DNA of 19,289 bases from contig JANNHP010000319.1 of assembly GCA_031404455.1 (NCBI GenBank), forward strand, positions 1-19,289, given 5' to 3'. The position numbers and the translations under genes were made by a program. Source of the DNA: JANNHP01 sp031404455. GTDB taxonomy: Bacteria > Planctomycetota > JAJSAM01 > JAJVHW01. Shown piece by piece: positions 7,520 to 14,380 of this stretch. The first letter of the stretch is position 1; each line of letters begins with the position of its first letter. The notes under the pieces are model-generated. The model ran no database searches, was not told the origin of the DNA, and was given only the letters and a program-made list of their open reading frames with translations.

Positions 7520-8053
7520 TTGACGCCGCTCCGCGCGTCGGTGAGTCCGCACGAGCGGCTCTCGCGCTGGGAAGAGGAGATCAAGGACGAGCTGGCGGCT
7601 GCGGCGTTCGTGCAACTCTGGATGACTCCCATTGTCATCAACGCGGACACCGGCGAAGCGACGGGCGGCGAGGAGTGGCCCGTCCAGCGGTTCCACGCGA
7701 GTTGGCTCGGGCAGCGTCTTCGCCTGACGACAGCGGCGGTGCGCCGCAAGACCAAGGAGCAGTCACGGGCGGAGACCGACCGGGCCTGGACCGAGTTCCT
7801 CGCCGCGTCGAACGGCTCGGAGCTACTGCGCGGGGAGGACACGCGGACGCCGGCGCAGCAGGCGGAGGAGTTCGCGCGGTCGTTCGTCAAGGGGTGCGCG
7901 GGAAGTCTCTCGACGTTCGTGGAGCTCGCGGGACCGGACGGGGTTACGGAGTTCCTACGGCTCGGCGCGCTGCGACGGTCGGCGAAGCACCGCATGTTCG
8001 TCGAGCGGGCGGCGGAGACGCGGGCCGTGGTGCGGGGCGTGTTGGGACTCTGA
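7520..8053 (+). CDS. Hypothetical protein (177 aa)
   Basis: I do not recognise this protein. It is soluble and helix-rich, with Trp and charged residues in the first half (SRWEEEIKDELAAAAFVQLW, EEWPVQRFHASWLGQRLRL) and an Arg/Ala-rich C-terminus. No signal peptide or membrane helix is visible. The longest frame starts at TTG 7520, and a GTG at 7541 is the next candidate; neither has a clear ribosome site. It is divergent from the CoA-ligase operon and convergent with the FGE-like lipoprotein gene. The amino-acid composition looks like real protein and the opposite-strand frame does not, but the start and function are open. Confidence 0.55.
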   Translation: MTPLRASVSPHERLSRWEEEIKDELAAAAFVQLWMTPIVINADTGEATGGEEWPVQRFHASWLGQRLRLTTAAVRRKTKEQSRAETDRAWTEFLAASNGSELLRGEDTRTPAQQAEEFARSFVKGCAGSLSTFVELAGPDGVTEFLRLGALRRSAKHRMFVERAAETRAVVRGVLGL

Positions 8054-8076
8054 ACGACGCGGACTAGCGGGAGTGG

Positions 8077-9030
8077 TCAGTCAATCGGGACGGTCTTCGC
8101 CGGGCGGAAGCCGAAGACGGCGGTCCGAGAGTCCGGATCGTTGCGGCCGTGGTACGCGCAACGCGCGTCCCGGGCGGGGTGGGAATAGCTCCCGCCGCGA
8201 AGCACGCGCATCTCGGCGTTCGTTGCGCCGATCGGATCGGTCACCGGTCCGGTCGGGTAGTCGCCGCACCAGTCCTGGCACCACTGAAACACGTTGCCGT
8301 GCATGTCGTAGAGACCGAACGCGTTCGGTTTCTTCTCGCCGACCGGGTGCGTCGTGCGGTCCGAGTTCTCGGGGTGCCAAGCGTAGAAGCCGAGCGATCG
8401 CGCATCATCGCCGAACCCGAAGGCGGTCGTCGTACCCGCCCGACATGCGTACTCCCATTGCGCCTCGGTCGGGAGTTCCAGTCCAGCCTTGCCGCAGAAC
8501 GACGTCGCGTCGTCCCACGACACTTGCTCGACTGGCAGTGTCGGACCCTTGAAGTTGGACGGGTTCGACCCGACCACCTTCGCGTAGGCCGCCTGCGTGC
8601 AGTGCGTCCGCGCGATCAGGAACGGCTGCGTGAGCCAGACCCGATGCAGCGTCTCGCCCGGCGAACGGTCAGTCTCGCTCTCGGGTGATCCCATCGCGAA
8701 GATGCCACCCGGGACCAGCACGAACTCCAGCCCGGTCTTCGCGTGCGAGTAGATCGCCACCTCGTGCGTCTGCCCGCCGCAGGAGAACGTCTCCGAGCGC
8801 AGCAGCGCGAAATCGGGAAGGCGACGCGAAACGTCCTCGGCGGCGGCGCGTCGGGCTGATGTCGTCGCGGCGTCCCACTTGTTCAACTCGACGAGGATCT
8901 CCCTCGACACGGCAGGAATTGGACCCGGACTGTTCTGAAGCGGTGCGGACGGCGAACATCCCGAGGCCAGCAGGATCACCCACGTGGCGGTCGCCATGGA
9001 GCCGCCCGCAGATCTGCGATTCCCGTTCAT
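8077..9030 (-). CDS. FGE-sulfatase (SUMF1-like) domain lipoprotein
   Basis: A 317-residue protein with a lipoprotein-type leader (WVILLASGC, Cys25), a 75-residue linker and a full FGE-sulfatase domain from about residue 102. Domain landmarks are FVLVPGGIFAMGSPESE, LPVEQVSWDDATSFC, LPTEAQWEYACRAG, GLYDMHGNVFQWCQDW, RVLRGGSY and the terminal FGFRPAKT. Genuine formylglycine-generating enzymes carry two active-site cysteines after the RGGS motif. Here that region reads GGSYSHPARDARCAYHGR with a single cysteine, so sulfatase activation is doubtful; many planctomycete-type relatives are of this kind with unknown roles. I chose ATG 9030; ATG 8997 would still leave a short leader before the cysteine. 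Confidence 0.82.
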   Translation of the reverse strand: MNGNRRSAGGSMATATWVILLASGCSPSAPLQNSPGPIPAVSREILVELNKWDAATTSARRAAAEDVSRRLPDFALLRSETFSCGGQTHEVAIYSHAKTGLEFVLVPGGIFAMGSPESETDRSPGETLHRVWLTQPFLIARTHCTQAAYAKVVGSNPSNFKGPTLPVEQVSWDDATSFCGKAGLELPTEAQWEYACRAGTTTAFGFGDDARSLGFYAWHPENSDRTTHPVGEKKPNAFGLYDMHGNVFQWCQDWCGDYPTGPVTDPIGATNAEMRVLRGGSYSHPARDARCAYHGRNDPDSRTAVFGFRPAKTVPID

Positions 9031-9200
9031 GCGGGAATGGTAGCTCTCGATGGGAGCAAGGCCGTCGAGGACCGGGGGACCCGCCGGGAAGCGTGACCGC
9101 TCCCCGACGGTCGCGCGGTGCGACGCATCGGCGCATCCCGGTGGGGTCGGCCCGCAGGCGGCCGGACGATCCGGCGACGGGGGAGTCGCGATCGGACGAG

Positions 9201-9443
9201 CTACTTGCCGAGCATGCGGTCGTACTCCGCGTGCGAGCCGCACCAGTACCAAGAGTACGTGCCGTCCGGGAGCTTCTCGGCGACGGCGCGGTAGCTCAAC
9301 GTGAGGCGGATCGACCAACTGTTCCGGCGGAAGCGCACGCGCCGTCCCTGGCCGAGCGGCTTCAGGTGGCGGGACGGGTGCCGCGGGTCCTCGATAGCGA
9401 ACCGCGCCATCTCCTGGACACGGACCGGCAGGTCCGCGAGCAA
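9201..9443 (-). CDS. RelE-type toxin-like protein, start unresolved
   Basis: An 80-residue open segment from TTG 9443. It matches the RelE/ParE-like family of small mRNA-interferase toxins: ALPxxVQ-like LADLPVRVQEMARFAIEDPRHPS, then HLKPLG, a basic RRVRFRRNSWSIRLTLSYRAV core, and the typical end WYWCGSHAEYDRML. The fold's first helix seems to begin before the TTG: the same frame continues upstream (IASVEPRFDDL) to a TAG at 9479-9477, which is the stop of the upstream partner gene. No ATG, GTG or TTG lies between the TAG and 9443, so either translation starts at TTG and lacks the first residues, or at a rare codon such as ATC 9473. It may be a toxin inactivated at its start. Confidence 0.68.
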   Translation of the reverse strand: MLADLPVRVQEMARFAIEDPRHPSRHLKPLGQGRRVRFRRNSWSIRLTLSYRAVAEKLPDGTYSWYWCGSHAEYDRMLGK

Positions 9444-9476
9444 ATCGTCGAAGCGGGGCTCGACGCTCGCGATGGT

Positions 9477-9875
9477 CTACGCGCCCTTGCGCGCCGCGTC
9501 TTCCGAGAGCTCGTCGCTGACGGACTTCGCTTCACGGTGGACGCGGAGGAACTCGTCCGCGCCCTCGACCTCGCCGAACTCGCGCCGATAGCGGCGGATC
9601 ACGGCCAGGAGCGGCGCGTTGCGCTTCACCCAACGATGGTGGACGCCTTCGATCCGCCGTTCGGTCGCCGCGCTGTAGGCCGCGCCCTTGGCCCACGAGA
9701 GGCGCAGTTCAGCGTCGAGGTCCTCGATCTCGCGGTAGAGCGCGAGTTCCGCGCGGAGTGCGTCCTCGAGGTCGCGGCACGCCATCGCCTTGGCGTGGTC
9801 GTCGTGCCACGGCTCGCGATCGACCTTGCGGTCTACGCGGTCCAGGCGGCTCTTGAAGGTGCGCGCTTGCGCCAT
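9477..9875 (-). CDS. Hypothetical protein, possible antitoxin partner of the RelE-like toxin
   Basis: A 132-residue, strongly charged, helical protein (AQARTFKSRLDRVDRK ... ALRAELALYREIEDLDAELRL ... VIRRYRREFGEVEG) that I do not recognise as a named family. It has a good ribosome site, AGGAG at 9884-9880, four bases ahead of ATG 9875. It lies directly upstream of the RelE-like toxin frame on the same strand, 33 bp from the TTG and in the same reading frame, separated by one TAG codon. Gene order and proximity suggest an antitoxin or co-regulated partner, but no DNA-binding motif typical of antitoxins is visible. It starts divergently from the gene set leading into the integrase. Confidence 0.6.
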   Translation of the reverse strand: MAQARTFKSRLDRVDRKVDREPWHDDHAKAMACRDLEDALRAELALYREIEDLDAELRLSWAKGAAYSAATERRIEGVHHRWVKRNAPLLAVIRRYRREFGEVEGADEFLRVHREAKSVSDELSEDAARKGA

Positions 9876-10230
9876 GCGTCTCCTATCGGCTTCGTGGAGC
9901 GCCGGGCGGACCGGCGCACGAGGAGATCAGTATGCGGGGCGACGCCGAACGCGTCGAGCACTGCGATGGCGCTCGGGAGGACGACGTGGGATCTGGGGAA
10001 CTTCTACAGGGACGCTCGCGCTCCTTGATGCGTTCGCCGCGCGCTTCAAGACGTCGCGGTCGGGCGTCCTGTTGGAACTGATCCGCGGCGGTCTGGCGGA
10101 GGCGTTCCAGGCGCTGCCCGAGGACGAGAAGTCGAAGATGGCCGAGGCCGTGCGCGCGAAGGCTCCGAACGCCGGAGGCTTGATGCAGGCACCGGAGTTC
10201 GCGTCGCTCCCGGACGCAGACAAGCGGTAG
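9874..10230 (+). CDS. Small RHH-like protein upstream of excisionase, start uncertain
   Basis: The convincing protein part begins near 10006 (TLALLDAFAARFKTSRSGVLLELIRGGL) and ends at 10230. It looks like the two helices of a ribbon-helix-helix or copy-control-type DNA-binding protein, followed by a charged tail. Upstream, the frame reads Arg-rich sequence with no ATG, GTG or TTG until ATG 9874, so the given start is the only conventional one. A rare CTG at 9961, or a frameshift near 9980-10005 joining the frame of ATG 9966, would explain the gene better. Its stop lies 7 bp before the excisionase-like gene, so it is probably the first gene of the int operon, possibly 5'-damaged. Confidence 0.42.
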   Translation: MRLLSASWSAGRTGARGDQYAGRRRTRRALRWRSGGRRGIWGTSTGTLALLDAFAARFKTSRSGVLLELIRGGLAEAFQALPEDEKSKMAEAVRAKAPNAGGLMQAPEFASLPDADKR

Positions 10231-10237
10231 ACGGGTC

Positions 10238-10483
10238 ATGGTGGACTTTCCCCGCGACGAGCACGGCGAACCGCTGACAGGCGTCCGCGGCGTCTTCCGG
10301 GCTTCCGAGGCGGCGGAGTTCCTGGGTGTGTCTCGCGCGACCTTCTATCGCCTGGACGCGAAGGGGGAGATCCCGCGCGCCGTCCGTATCGGCAACAGCC
10401 GCCGATGGCGGACCGATGAACTGAGACGTTGGCTTGACAAGCGTTGCCCGTCGCGCGAGCGGTGGGAGGAGATGAACGGATGA
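10238..10483 (+). CDS. AlpA/MerR-type helix-turn-helix protein, probable excisionase
   Basis: An 81-residue protein with a textbook winged-helix excisionase-like domain: FRASEAAEFLGVSRATFYRL (helix-turn-helix, about residues 20-39), then the wing KGEIPRAVRIGNSRRWRTDELRRWLDKR. Such proteins act as recombination directionality factors or regulators beside tyrosine recombinases. Its stop overlaps the integrase start codon in an ATGA junction (10480-10483), which supports a joint function. It could instead be a plain transcriptional regulator of the element. Confidence 0.8.
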   Translation: MVDFPRDEHGEPLTGVRGVFRASEAAEFLGVSRATFYRLDAKGEIPRAVRIGNSRRWRTDELRRWLDKRCPSRERWEEMNG

Positions 10484-11958
10484 GCGTCTTCCGAAGGACG
10501 TACACGGGCCGCGACGGCAAGCGCGAGAAGACCGGAGTCTTCTACGTCGAGTTCCGCGACCACATGGACCGCGTTCAGCGTGTGCCCGGCTATCGCGACC
10601 GCGCGGCAACGCAGGAACTGGAACGCAAGCTGCGGACTCTCTCGGCGCTGCGGGCCTCCGGGTCGCCGCCGGATGAGACGATGCGGCGGTGGACGGAGAA
10701 CCTCCCGGCCGCGCTGCGGGACCGACTCGCGGCCGTTGGTCTCATCACGGCGCAACAGGTGGCCGCGCTGCGGTCGTTGTCAACGCTCGTCGATGCGTGG
10801 GCGGAACACTTAGGCGCGAAGGGGACGGGGGAGGAGCACGTCCGGCTCGTCAAGGCACGCGCGCTTCGCGTCATCAACGGCGCGGGCGCGAAGTTCTGGA
10901 CGGATCTCAGCCCGACGGACGTGGAGAACTACCTGCGGACGGCTCGCGAGAGCGGGAAACGGATCAGTGCGAGGACGAGCAACTTCCACCTCCAGGCCGC
11001 GCGGCAGTTCATCCGTTGGGCGATCCGCACCGGACTTGCGGTCGAGGACCCGCTGCGAGTCCTTGAGCCGATGAACGCCGAGCGCGACCGACGCCGCAAG
11101 CGCAGGGCGTTGACGGCGGACGAGTTGCAGCACCTTCTCGACGTGACCGCGCGGGGCGCGGATCGCGACGGGATGTCCGGTCCGGAACGGGCGCTGCTGT
11201 ACCGGCTCGCAGTCGAGACGGGCCTGCGGCGCGGAGAGTTGGTTGCGCTCGTGGTGGCGGACCTCGATCTCGAGACGCCGAACGAGCCGACGGTGCGAGT
11301 GCGGGCCGCGACGGCGAAGAACGGGCGGGAGGCGCGGCTGCCACTGCGGGCCGAGTCGGTTCCGGCTCTCGCCGCGTTCGTCGCGAATCGGCAGCCGCAC
11401 TGCCCGGTGTTCGCGACGCCGAAGAGTTGGCGAGCCGCGGAGTGCATGAGCGCGGACCTCGCGGCGGCGGAGATCGAAGCGACCGATGCCGCGGGCCTCA
11501 TCGTGGACTTCCACGCGCTGCGAACGACCTTCGCAACGTCGCTCGCGCGAAGCGGCGCTTCGCTCCAGGTGGCGCAACGTCTCATGCGGCACTGCACGCC
11601 GACGCTGACCGCGAACGTCTACACCGTTCTTGGCCGCGACGACGAGCGGGCGGCGGTCGCCAAGTTGCCCGGCGCGGCGACTCCGAAGGGCGAGAGCGCG
11701 ACTGGACCGCAGGGGCGCGCGACGAGCCCGAATGTCTGGCAGGCCAGTTGGCAGGAGCGCGCCGGAAACGATGCGATTCCGTGCGACTCGGTGAGACGGT
11801 CGGCGCGCGGCGCGGCGATGTTCGAGCGCGGGCGTGAAACGCTGGAACTGTGCGGAGTTCGAGGCGAGACTCCGCCCGTCTTCGCACCCGCGGGAGCAGA
11901 CGGGGTCCTGGTGGCCCCCCCGGTCTTCAAAACCGGTGTGCCGGGCGAACCCCGGTAG
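10480..11958 (+). CDS. Tyrosine recombinase / site-specific integrase
   Basis: A 492-residue integrase. An arm-binding-like N-terminus (about 1-60) is followed by a SAM-like core-binding domain (about 95-190) and the catalytic domain. All active-site residues are visible: R250 in TGLRRGEL, K280 in TAKNGR, H345 and R348 in FHALRTTF, H371 in LMRHCTPT and the nucleophile Y381 in ANVYTVL. ATG 10480 overlaps the excisionase-like gene by four bases and has GGAGGA at 10465-10470. Unusually, 111 residues follow the catalytic tyrosine, and the last 22 codons are read from the tRNA-Sec gene (overlap 11892-11958, TAG at 11956-11958). The gene therefore abuts its likely attachment site, and its end may have been formed by integration. 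Confidence 0.9.
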   Translation: MSVFRRTYTGRDGKREKTGVFYVEFRDHMDRVQRVPGYRDRAATQELERKLRTLSALRASGSPPDETMRRWTENLPAALRDRLAAVGLITAQQVAALRSLSTLVDAWAEHLGAKGTGEEHVRLVKARALRVINGAGAKFWTDLSPTDVENYLRTARESGKRISARTSNFHLQAARQFIRWAIRTGLAVEDPLRVLEPMNAERDRRRKRRALTADELQHLLDVTARGADRDGMSGPERALLYRLAVETGLRRGELVALVVADLDLETPNEPTVRVRAATAKNGREARLPLRAESVPALAAFVANRQPHCPVFATPKSWRAAECMSADLAAAEIEATDAAGLIVDFHALRTTFATSLARSGASLQVAQRLMRHCTPTLTANVYTVLGRDDERAAVAKLPGAATPKGESATGPQGRATSPNVWQASWQERAGNDAIPCDSVRRSARGAAMFERGRETLELCGVRGETPPVFAPAGADGVLVAPPVFKTGVPGEPR

Positions 11959-11987
11959 GTCGGTTCGATTCCGATGTGCTCCCGCCA
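11892..11987 (+). tRNA. selC: tRNA-Sec (anticodon TCA)
   Basis: A 96-nt cloverleaf with encoded CCA. The acceptor stem pairs 11892-11898 with 11977-11983, and an eighth G-G position (11899/11976) is consistent with the extended Sec acceptor but mismatched. The D arm has the 6-bp stem typical of tRNA-Sec (11902-11907 with 11913-11918). The anticodon stem CCGGT/ACCGG frames the loop CTTCAAA with anticodon TCA at 11927-11929. A long variable arm (CCGGG/CCCGG, 11941-11955) and a T arm with loop TTCGATT (11964-11970) follow, then discriminator G and CCA. These are the hallmarks of a UGA-decoding selenocysteine tRNA. The integrase frame overlaps its 5' two-thirds, and its 3' end is duplicated at 14643-14660. 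Confidence 0.94.
11970..11987. repeat. att-like direct repeat, copy in tRNA-Sec 3' end
   Basis: The 18 bases TCCGATGTGCTCCCGCCA form the end of the T arm, the 3' acceptor strand and the CCA of tRNA-Sec. They recur exactly at 14643-14660. Exact repetition of a tRNA 3' end at a distance is the classical footprint of tyrosine-recombinase integration at a tRNA attB. Confidence 0.85.
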
Positions 11988-12033
11988 AGTGTGGCCGGTT
12001 GCGTACACTCCTCGTCGACAGGCGGAGGGCGCG

Positions 12034-13125
12034 ATGCGAAGGCGGACCAGCGGCTCGGGCGGGCGTGTCGTCACCGACGTCGTGGCAGTCCTCGTCGTGG
12101 TCTCGATCGTAGCGGGGGTGTTGATCTTCAAGCTACGTCGCGACGACGCGTCAGAGTCGGGCGATGTCGGGGCGTCCGCCGCCGCGCCGAAGGCCGAAGC
12201 CCGCGACGTCCCCAGGGACCCGGTCGAGGCCGCGGCTTGGTGGCTCCGCGCCGCCGAGAACGGCGACGCGCGTGCGCAGTACCAGTTCGGGTGCTGCTGC
12301 GAGTTCGGGCGGGGCGTCCCGCAGGACCACGCCGCCGCGGTGAAGTGGTATCGGCTGAGCGCGGAGCAGGGCCTCGCCGACGCTCAATCGTCGCTCGGGA
12401 ACTGCCACCTCTTCGGCACGGGAACGCGCAAGGACACCCGGAAGGCCGCGCATTGGCTGCGCAAGGCCGCGGACCAGGGCGACGCAATGGCGCAGTTCAA
12501 CCTCGGCTTGCTGCTCACCGCGGGCGACGGCGTCCCGAAGGACCTGGCAGAGGCCGCGCGCATGTACCGGCTGAGCGCCGAGCAGGGTGTCGCGGGAGCG
12601 CAGTTGAACCTCGGCGTGATGTGCGGACGCGGAGAGGGCGTGGCCAAGGACGCGGCGAAGAGCGTGAGTTGGTTGCGGAAGGCTGCCGAGCAGGGCAACG
12701 TCGCGGCGCAGTACTACGTCGGCCACCGCTACGATCGCGGCGACGGAGTGCCCAAGGACGCCGCGGAAGCCGCGAAGTGGTACCGGCGCGCCGCCGAGCA
12801 GGACCACGCGGAAGCGTCGTTCGCGCTCGCGGAGATGTACATGAAAGGAGAGGGCGTGCGTCAGGACGCGGTCGCGGGCGTGAGATGGTACCGACGCGCG
12901 GCAGAGCTGGGCGATTCTTGGGCGCAGTGGAACCTCGGATGCATGTACGCGCTGGGGAAGGGCGTGGCGCGGGACAACGTGGCGGCCCTTGCGTGGCTCC
13001 GTATCGCCATGTCGGCCGGACGTCGCGATGAACAAGGGATGATCGAGGAAGTGGAGCGGCAGATGTCGGCCGAGCAGATCGCGCAGGCGGGGAGGATCGC
13101 GGGCGCATTCCGTGCGCGTCGCTGA
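12034..13125 (+). CDS. Sel1-repeat protein with N-terminal membrane anchor
   Basis: A 363-residue protein. A membrane helix at about residues 15-33 (VVAVLVVVSIVAGVLIF) follows a short basic N-terminus, then a 20-residue acidic/Ala linker. About seven full Sel1-like repeats and one partial fill residues 60-330, each with the pattern W-[YL]-R-x-[AS]-A-[ED]-x-G-x-x-x-A-Q-x-x-L-G followed by G-x-G-V-x-[KQ]-D. Sel1 repeats form alpha-solenoids for protein-protein contacts, so this is an envelope-anchored scaffold without enzymatic motifs. GGAGG at 12024-12028 is 5 bases ahead of ATG 12034, which settles the start. The gene starts 46 bp after tRNA-Sec and is the first gene of the att-bounded segment. 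Confidence 0.88.
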   Translation: MRRRTSGSGGRVVTDVVAVLVVVSIVAGVLIFKLRRDDASESGDVGASAAAPKAEARDVPRDPVEAAAWWLRAAENGDARAQYQFGCCCEFGRGVPQDHAAAVKWYRLSAEQGLADAQSSLGNCHLFGTGTRKDTRKAAHWLRKAADQGDAMAQFNLGLLLTAGDGVPKDLAEAARMYRLSAEQGVAGAQLNLGVMCGRGEGVAKDAAKSVSWLRKAAEQGNVAAQYYVGHRYDRGDGVPKDAAEAAKWYRRAAEQDHAEASFALAEMYMKGEGVRQDAVAGVRWYRRAAELGDSWAQWNLGCMYALGKGVARDNVAALAWLRIAMSAGRRDEQGMIEEVERQMSAEQIAQAGRIAGAFRARR

Positions 13126-13217
13126 CCCGGACGAGTGCCCGGGGTCGTCCGATCCCGTGTCGAGAGGCCGGGCCGACGAGAGGCGACGACGAGTCTCACC
13201 TTCCATCGCACCGCACC

Positions 13218-13244
13218 GCGGGCGGCGGGGTACGCGCCGCCCGC
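13218..13244. terminator. GC-rich hairpin downstream of the Sel1 gene
   Basis: The perfect 9-bp arms GCGGGCGGC (13218-13226) and GCCGCCCGC (13236-13244) enclose a 9-base loop. It lies about 90 bp past the Sel1 stop. There is no T-run, so an intrinsic terminator is plausible but not proven. Confidence 0.35.
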
Positions 13245-13330
13245 GCGGCGCCGCGCTGCGGACAACTCCGCGCAGTCCCGGGCGTCTGGCGATCGGGGCA
13301 GGTCCTGGCGAGTTCTCCGCGGTCGACGAC

Positions 13331-13361
13331 GGGCGCCCTCGGCCATCGAGGGCCGGCGCCC
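13331..13361. terminator. Hairpin in the gap upstream of the RelA/SpoT-like gene
   Basis: Arms GGGCGCC (13331-13337) and GGCGCCC (13355-13361) enclose an inner CCTCG/CGAGG stem. It ends 41 bp before the RelA/SpoT-like start codon and could be a terminator for the Sel1 gene or a 5'-leader structure controlling the synthetase gene. Confidence 0.3.
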
Positions 13362-13402
13362 AAGAGCGTGCACGGGGGACTCGGCAGCTAACATCCCGCG
13401 AC

Positions 13403-14110
13403 ATGGCGAAGGCGGAGCCCCTCTCGAACCGTGCGATCAACCGCGCGGGCGACTTCCTCCGCGAACTGAAAGCCGGGAAACAGGGAGTCGAGCTCAGCAA
13501 GCTGGTTGAGGCTCATCGGGTCGTCTACGCCTTCCGCAGTCAATGGTCGCGGGCGCCGCATCCGCTGACGAAGGTCGGCATGGGCCTTCGGTCGATGGCC
13601 ACGACCGCGACGGGCGGATCCGCGCAGGTCTCCCAGCGCCTGAAGCGCGCGGAGCGCATCATCGACAAGCTCGAGCGGTTCCCGCACATGAACCTCGCGC
13701 AGATGCAGGACATCGGCGGGTGCCGGGTCGTCGTTCCGACGCTCTCCGAGTTGCAGGCGTTGAGAGGTCGCATTCGGCAAGAGTGGGCGAAGTCGATCGA
13801 CGACGAGGACGACTACATCGCGAGGCCGCGAAAGTCCGGGTACCGCGCGGCGCACATTGTCGTGAAGCGCGACGAGCACCTCGTCGAGATCCAGCTTCGG
13901 ACCCGGCGACAGCATCGGTGGGCCGCATCCGTGGAGTACGTCGAACAGCGCGGGAGCGGATGGCTACGAGACTCCGCGGCGGGTCATGCCCTCACGGACG
14001 CCTTCCGGGACCTCGGCCTCGTCTTCGCACTTCGTGATCAAGGTGAGCCTGCGCCGCCGGAACTCCTCGAACGGCTCAAGCACTGGTTGAGCGCGCTCGA
14101 TGAGGGGTAG
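13403..14110 (+). CDS. Stand-alone RelA/SpoT-domain nucleotide pyrophosphokinase, possible toxSAS
   Basis: A 235-residue protein with only a RelA/SpoT synthetase-like domain; no HD hydrolase, TGS or ACT domain. Recognisable motifs are the basic helix RLKRAERIIDKLERF (79-93), the metal-binding aspartate in DIGGCRV (D103), the G-loop YIARPRKSGYRAAH with the nucleotide-stacking tyrosine (Y147), and the catalytic glutamate in EIQLRTRRQHRWA (E162). All key residues seem present, so it may transfer pyrophosphate from ATP to a nucleotide or to another target such as tRNA CCA. It forms a probable two-gene unit with the 87-residue gene 6 bp downstream. Stand-alone enzymes of this type include housekeeping small alarmone synthetases and toxSAS toxins; location in a tRNA-bounded segment favours the latter. 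No clear ribosome site precedes ATG 13403. Confidence 0.82.
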   Translation: MAKAEPLSNRAINRAGDFLRELKAGKQGVELSKLVEAHRVVYAFRSQWSRAPHPLTKVGMGLRSMATTATGGSAQVSQRLKRAERIIDKLERFPHMNLAQMQDIGGCRVVVPTLSELQALRGRIRQEWAKSIDDEDDYIARPRKSGYRAAHIVVKRDEHLVEIQLRTRRQHRWAASVEYVEQRGSGWLRDSAAGHALTDAFRDLGLVFALRDQGEPAPPELLERLKHWLSALDEG

Positions 14111-14116
14111 TACGAT

Positions 14117-14380
14117 ATGAGCATGTCCCGGCGGCTTCAGCACTTCCTCCTGATCTACGACGGTGCCGAAGGGCGCCTGCGATCGCAGCGTGCCTTCTCA
14201 CGCGCGGATCTCGCTGTCGCGGCCTACCAAGCCTCCGAGAAGGAGTACTCGGCGGACGACAACGTTCAGGTGGTTCTGGTCGCCGCGGACTCGCTCGAGA
14301 CGGTGCAGAAGACGCACAGCAACTTCTGGCACGGCGAGTCGGTCGAGACGTTGCTGCGCGACGTGCTCTCGCACAGCTAG
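14117..14380 (+). CDS. Small conserved-looking protein paired with the RelA/SpoT-like gene
   Basis: An 87-residue soluble alpha/beta protein: a strand-rich start (RRLQHFLLIYDGAEGRLRSQ), a helix (ADLAVAAYQASEKEY), a strand (NVQVVLVAAD) and a helical end (SLETVQKTHSNFWHG, VETLLRDVL). I recall similar short LLIYD...VVVL...TH-x-x-F proteins beside RelA/SpoT-domain genes but cannot name the family. GAGGGG at 14102-14107 is 9 bases ahead of ATG 14117, so translation re-initiates from within the end of the upstream gene. Its tight linkage suggests an antitoxin, neutraliser or co-factor for the synthetase. Confidence 0.75.
   Translation: MSMSRRLQHFLLIYDGAEGRLRSQRAFSRADLAVAAYQASEKEYSADDNVQVVLVAADSLETVQKTHSNFWHGESVETLLRDVLSHS

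Noticed and set aside
9050..9110. GGGAGCAAG...CGCTCCCC region as a left-end remnant of tRNA-Sec
   Set aside because: Only the first seven bases resemble the tRNA; no D arm, anticodon or T-arm sequence follows.
8685..10028. Long plus-strand open frame opposite the FGE-like and toxin genes
   Set aside because: Arg/Pro/Ser-rich composition without domains; it is the complement of recognisable minus-strand genes.
12151..13500. 449-codon minus-strand frame opposite the Sel1 gene
   Set aside because: The Sel1 repeats on the plus strand explain it; the minus-strand product merely mirrors the repeat periodicity.
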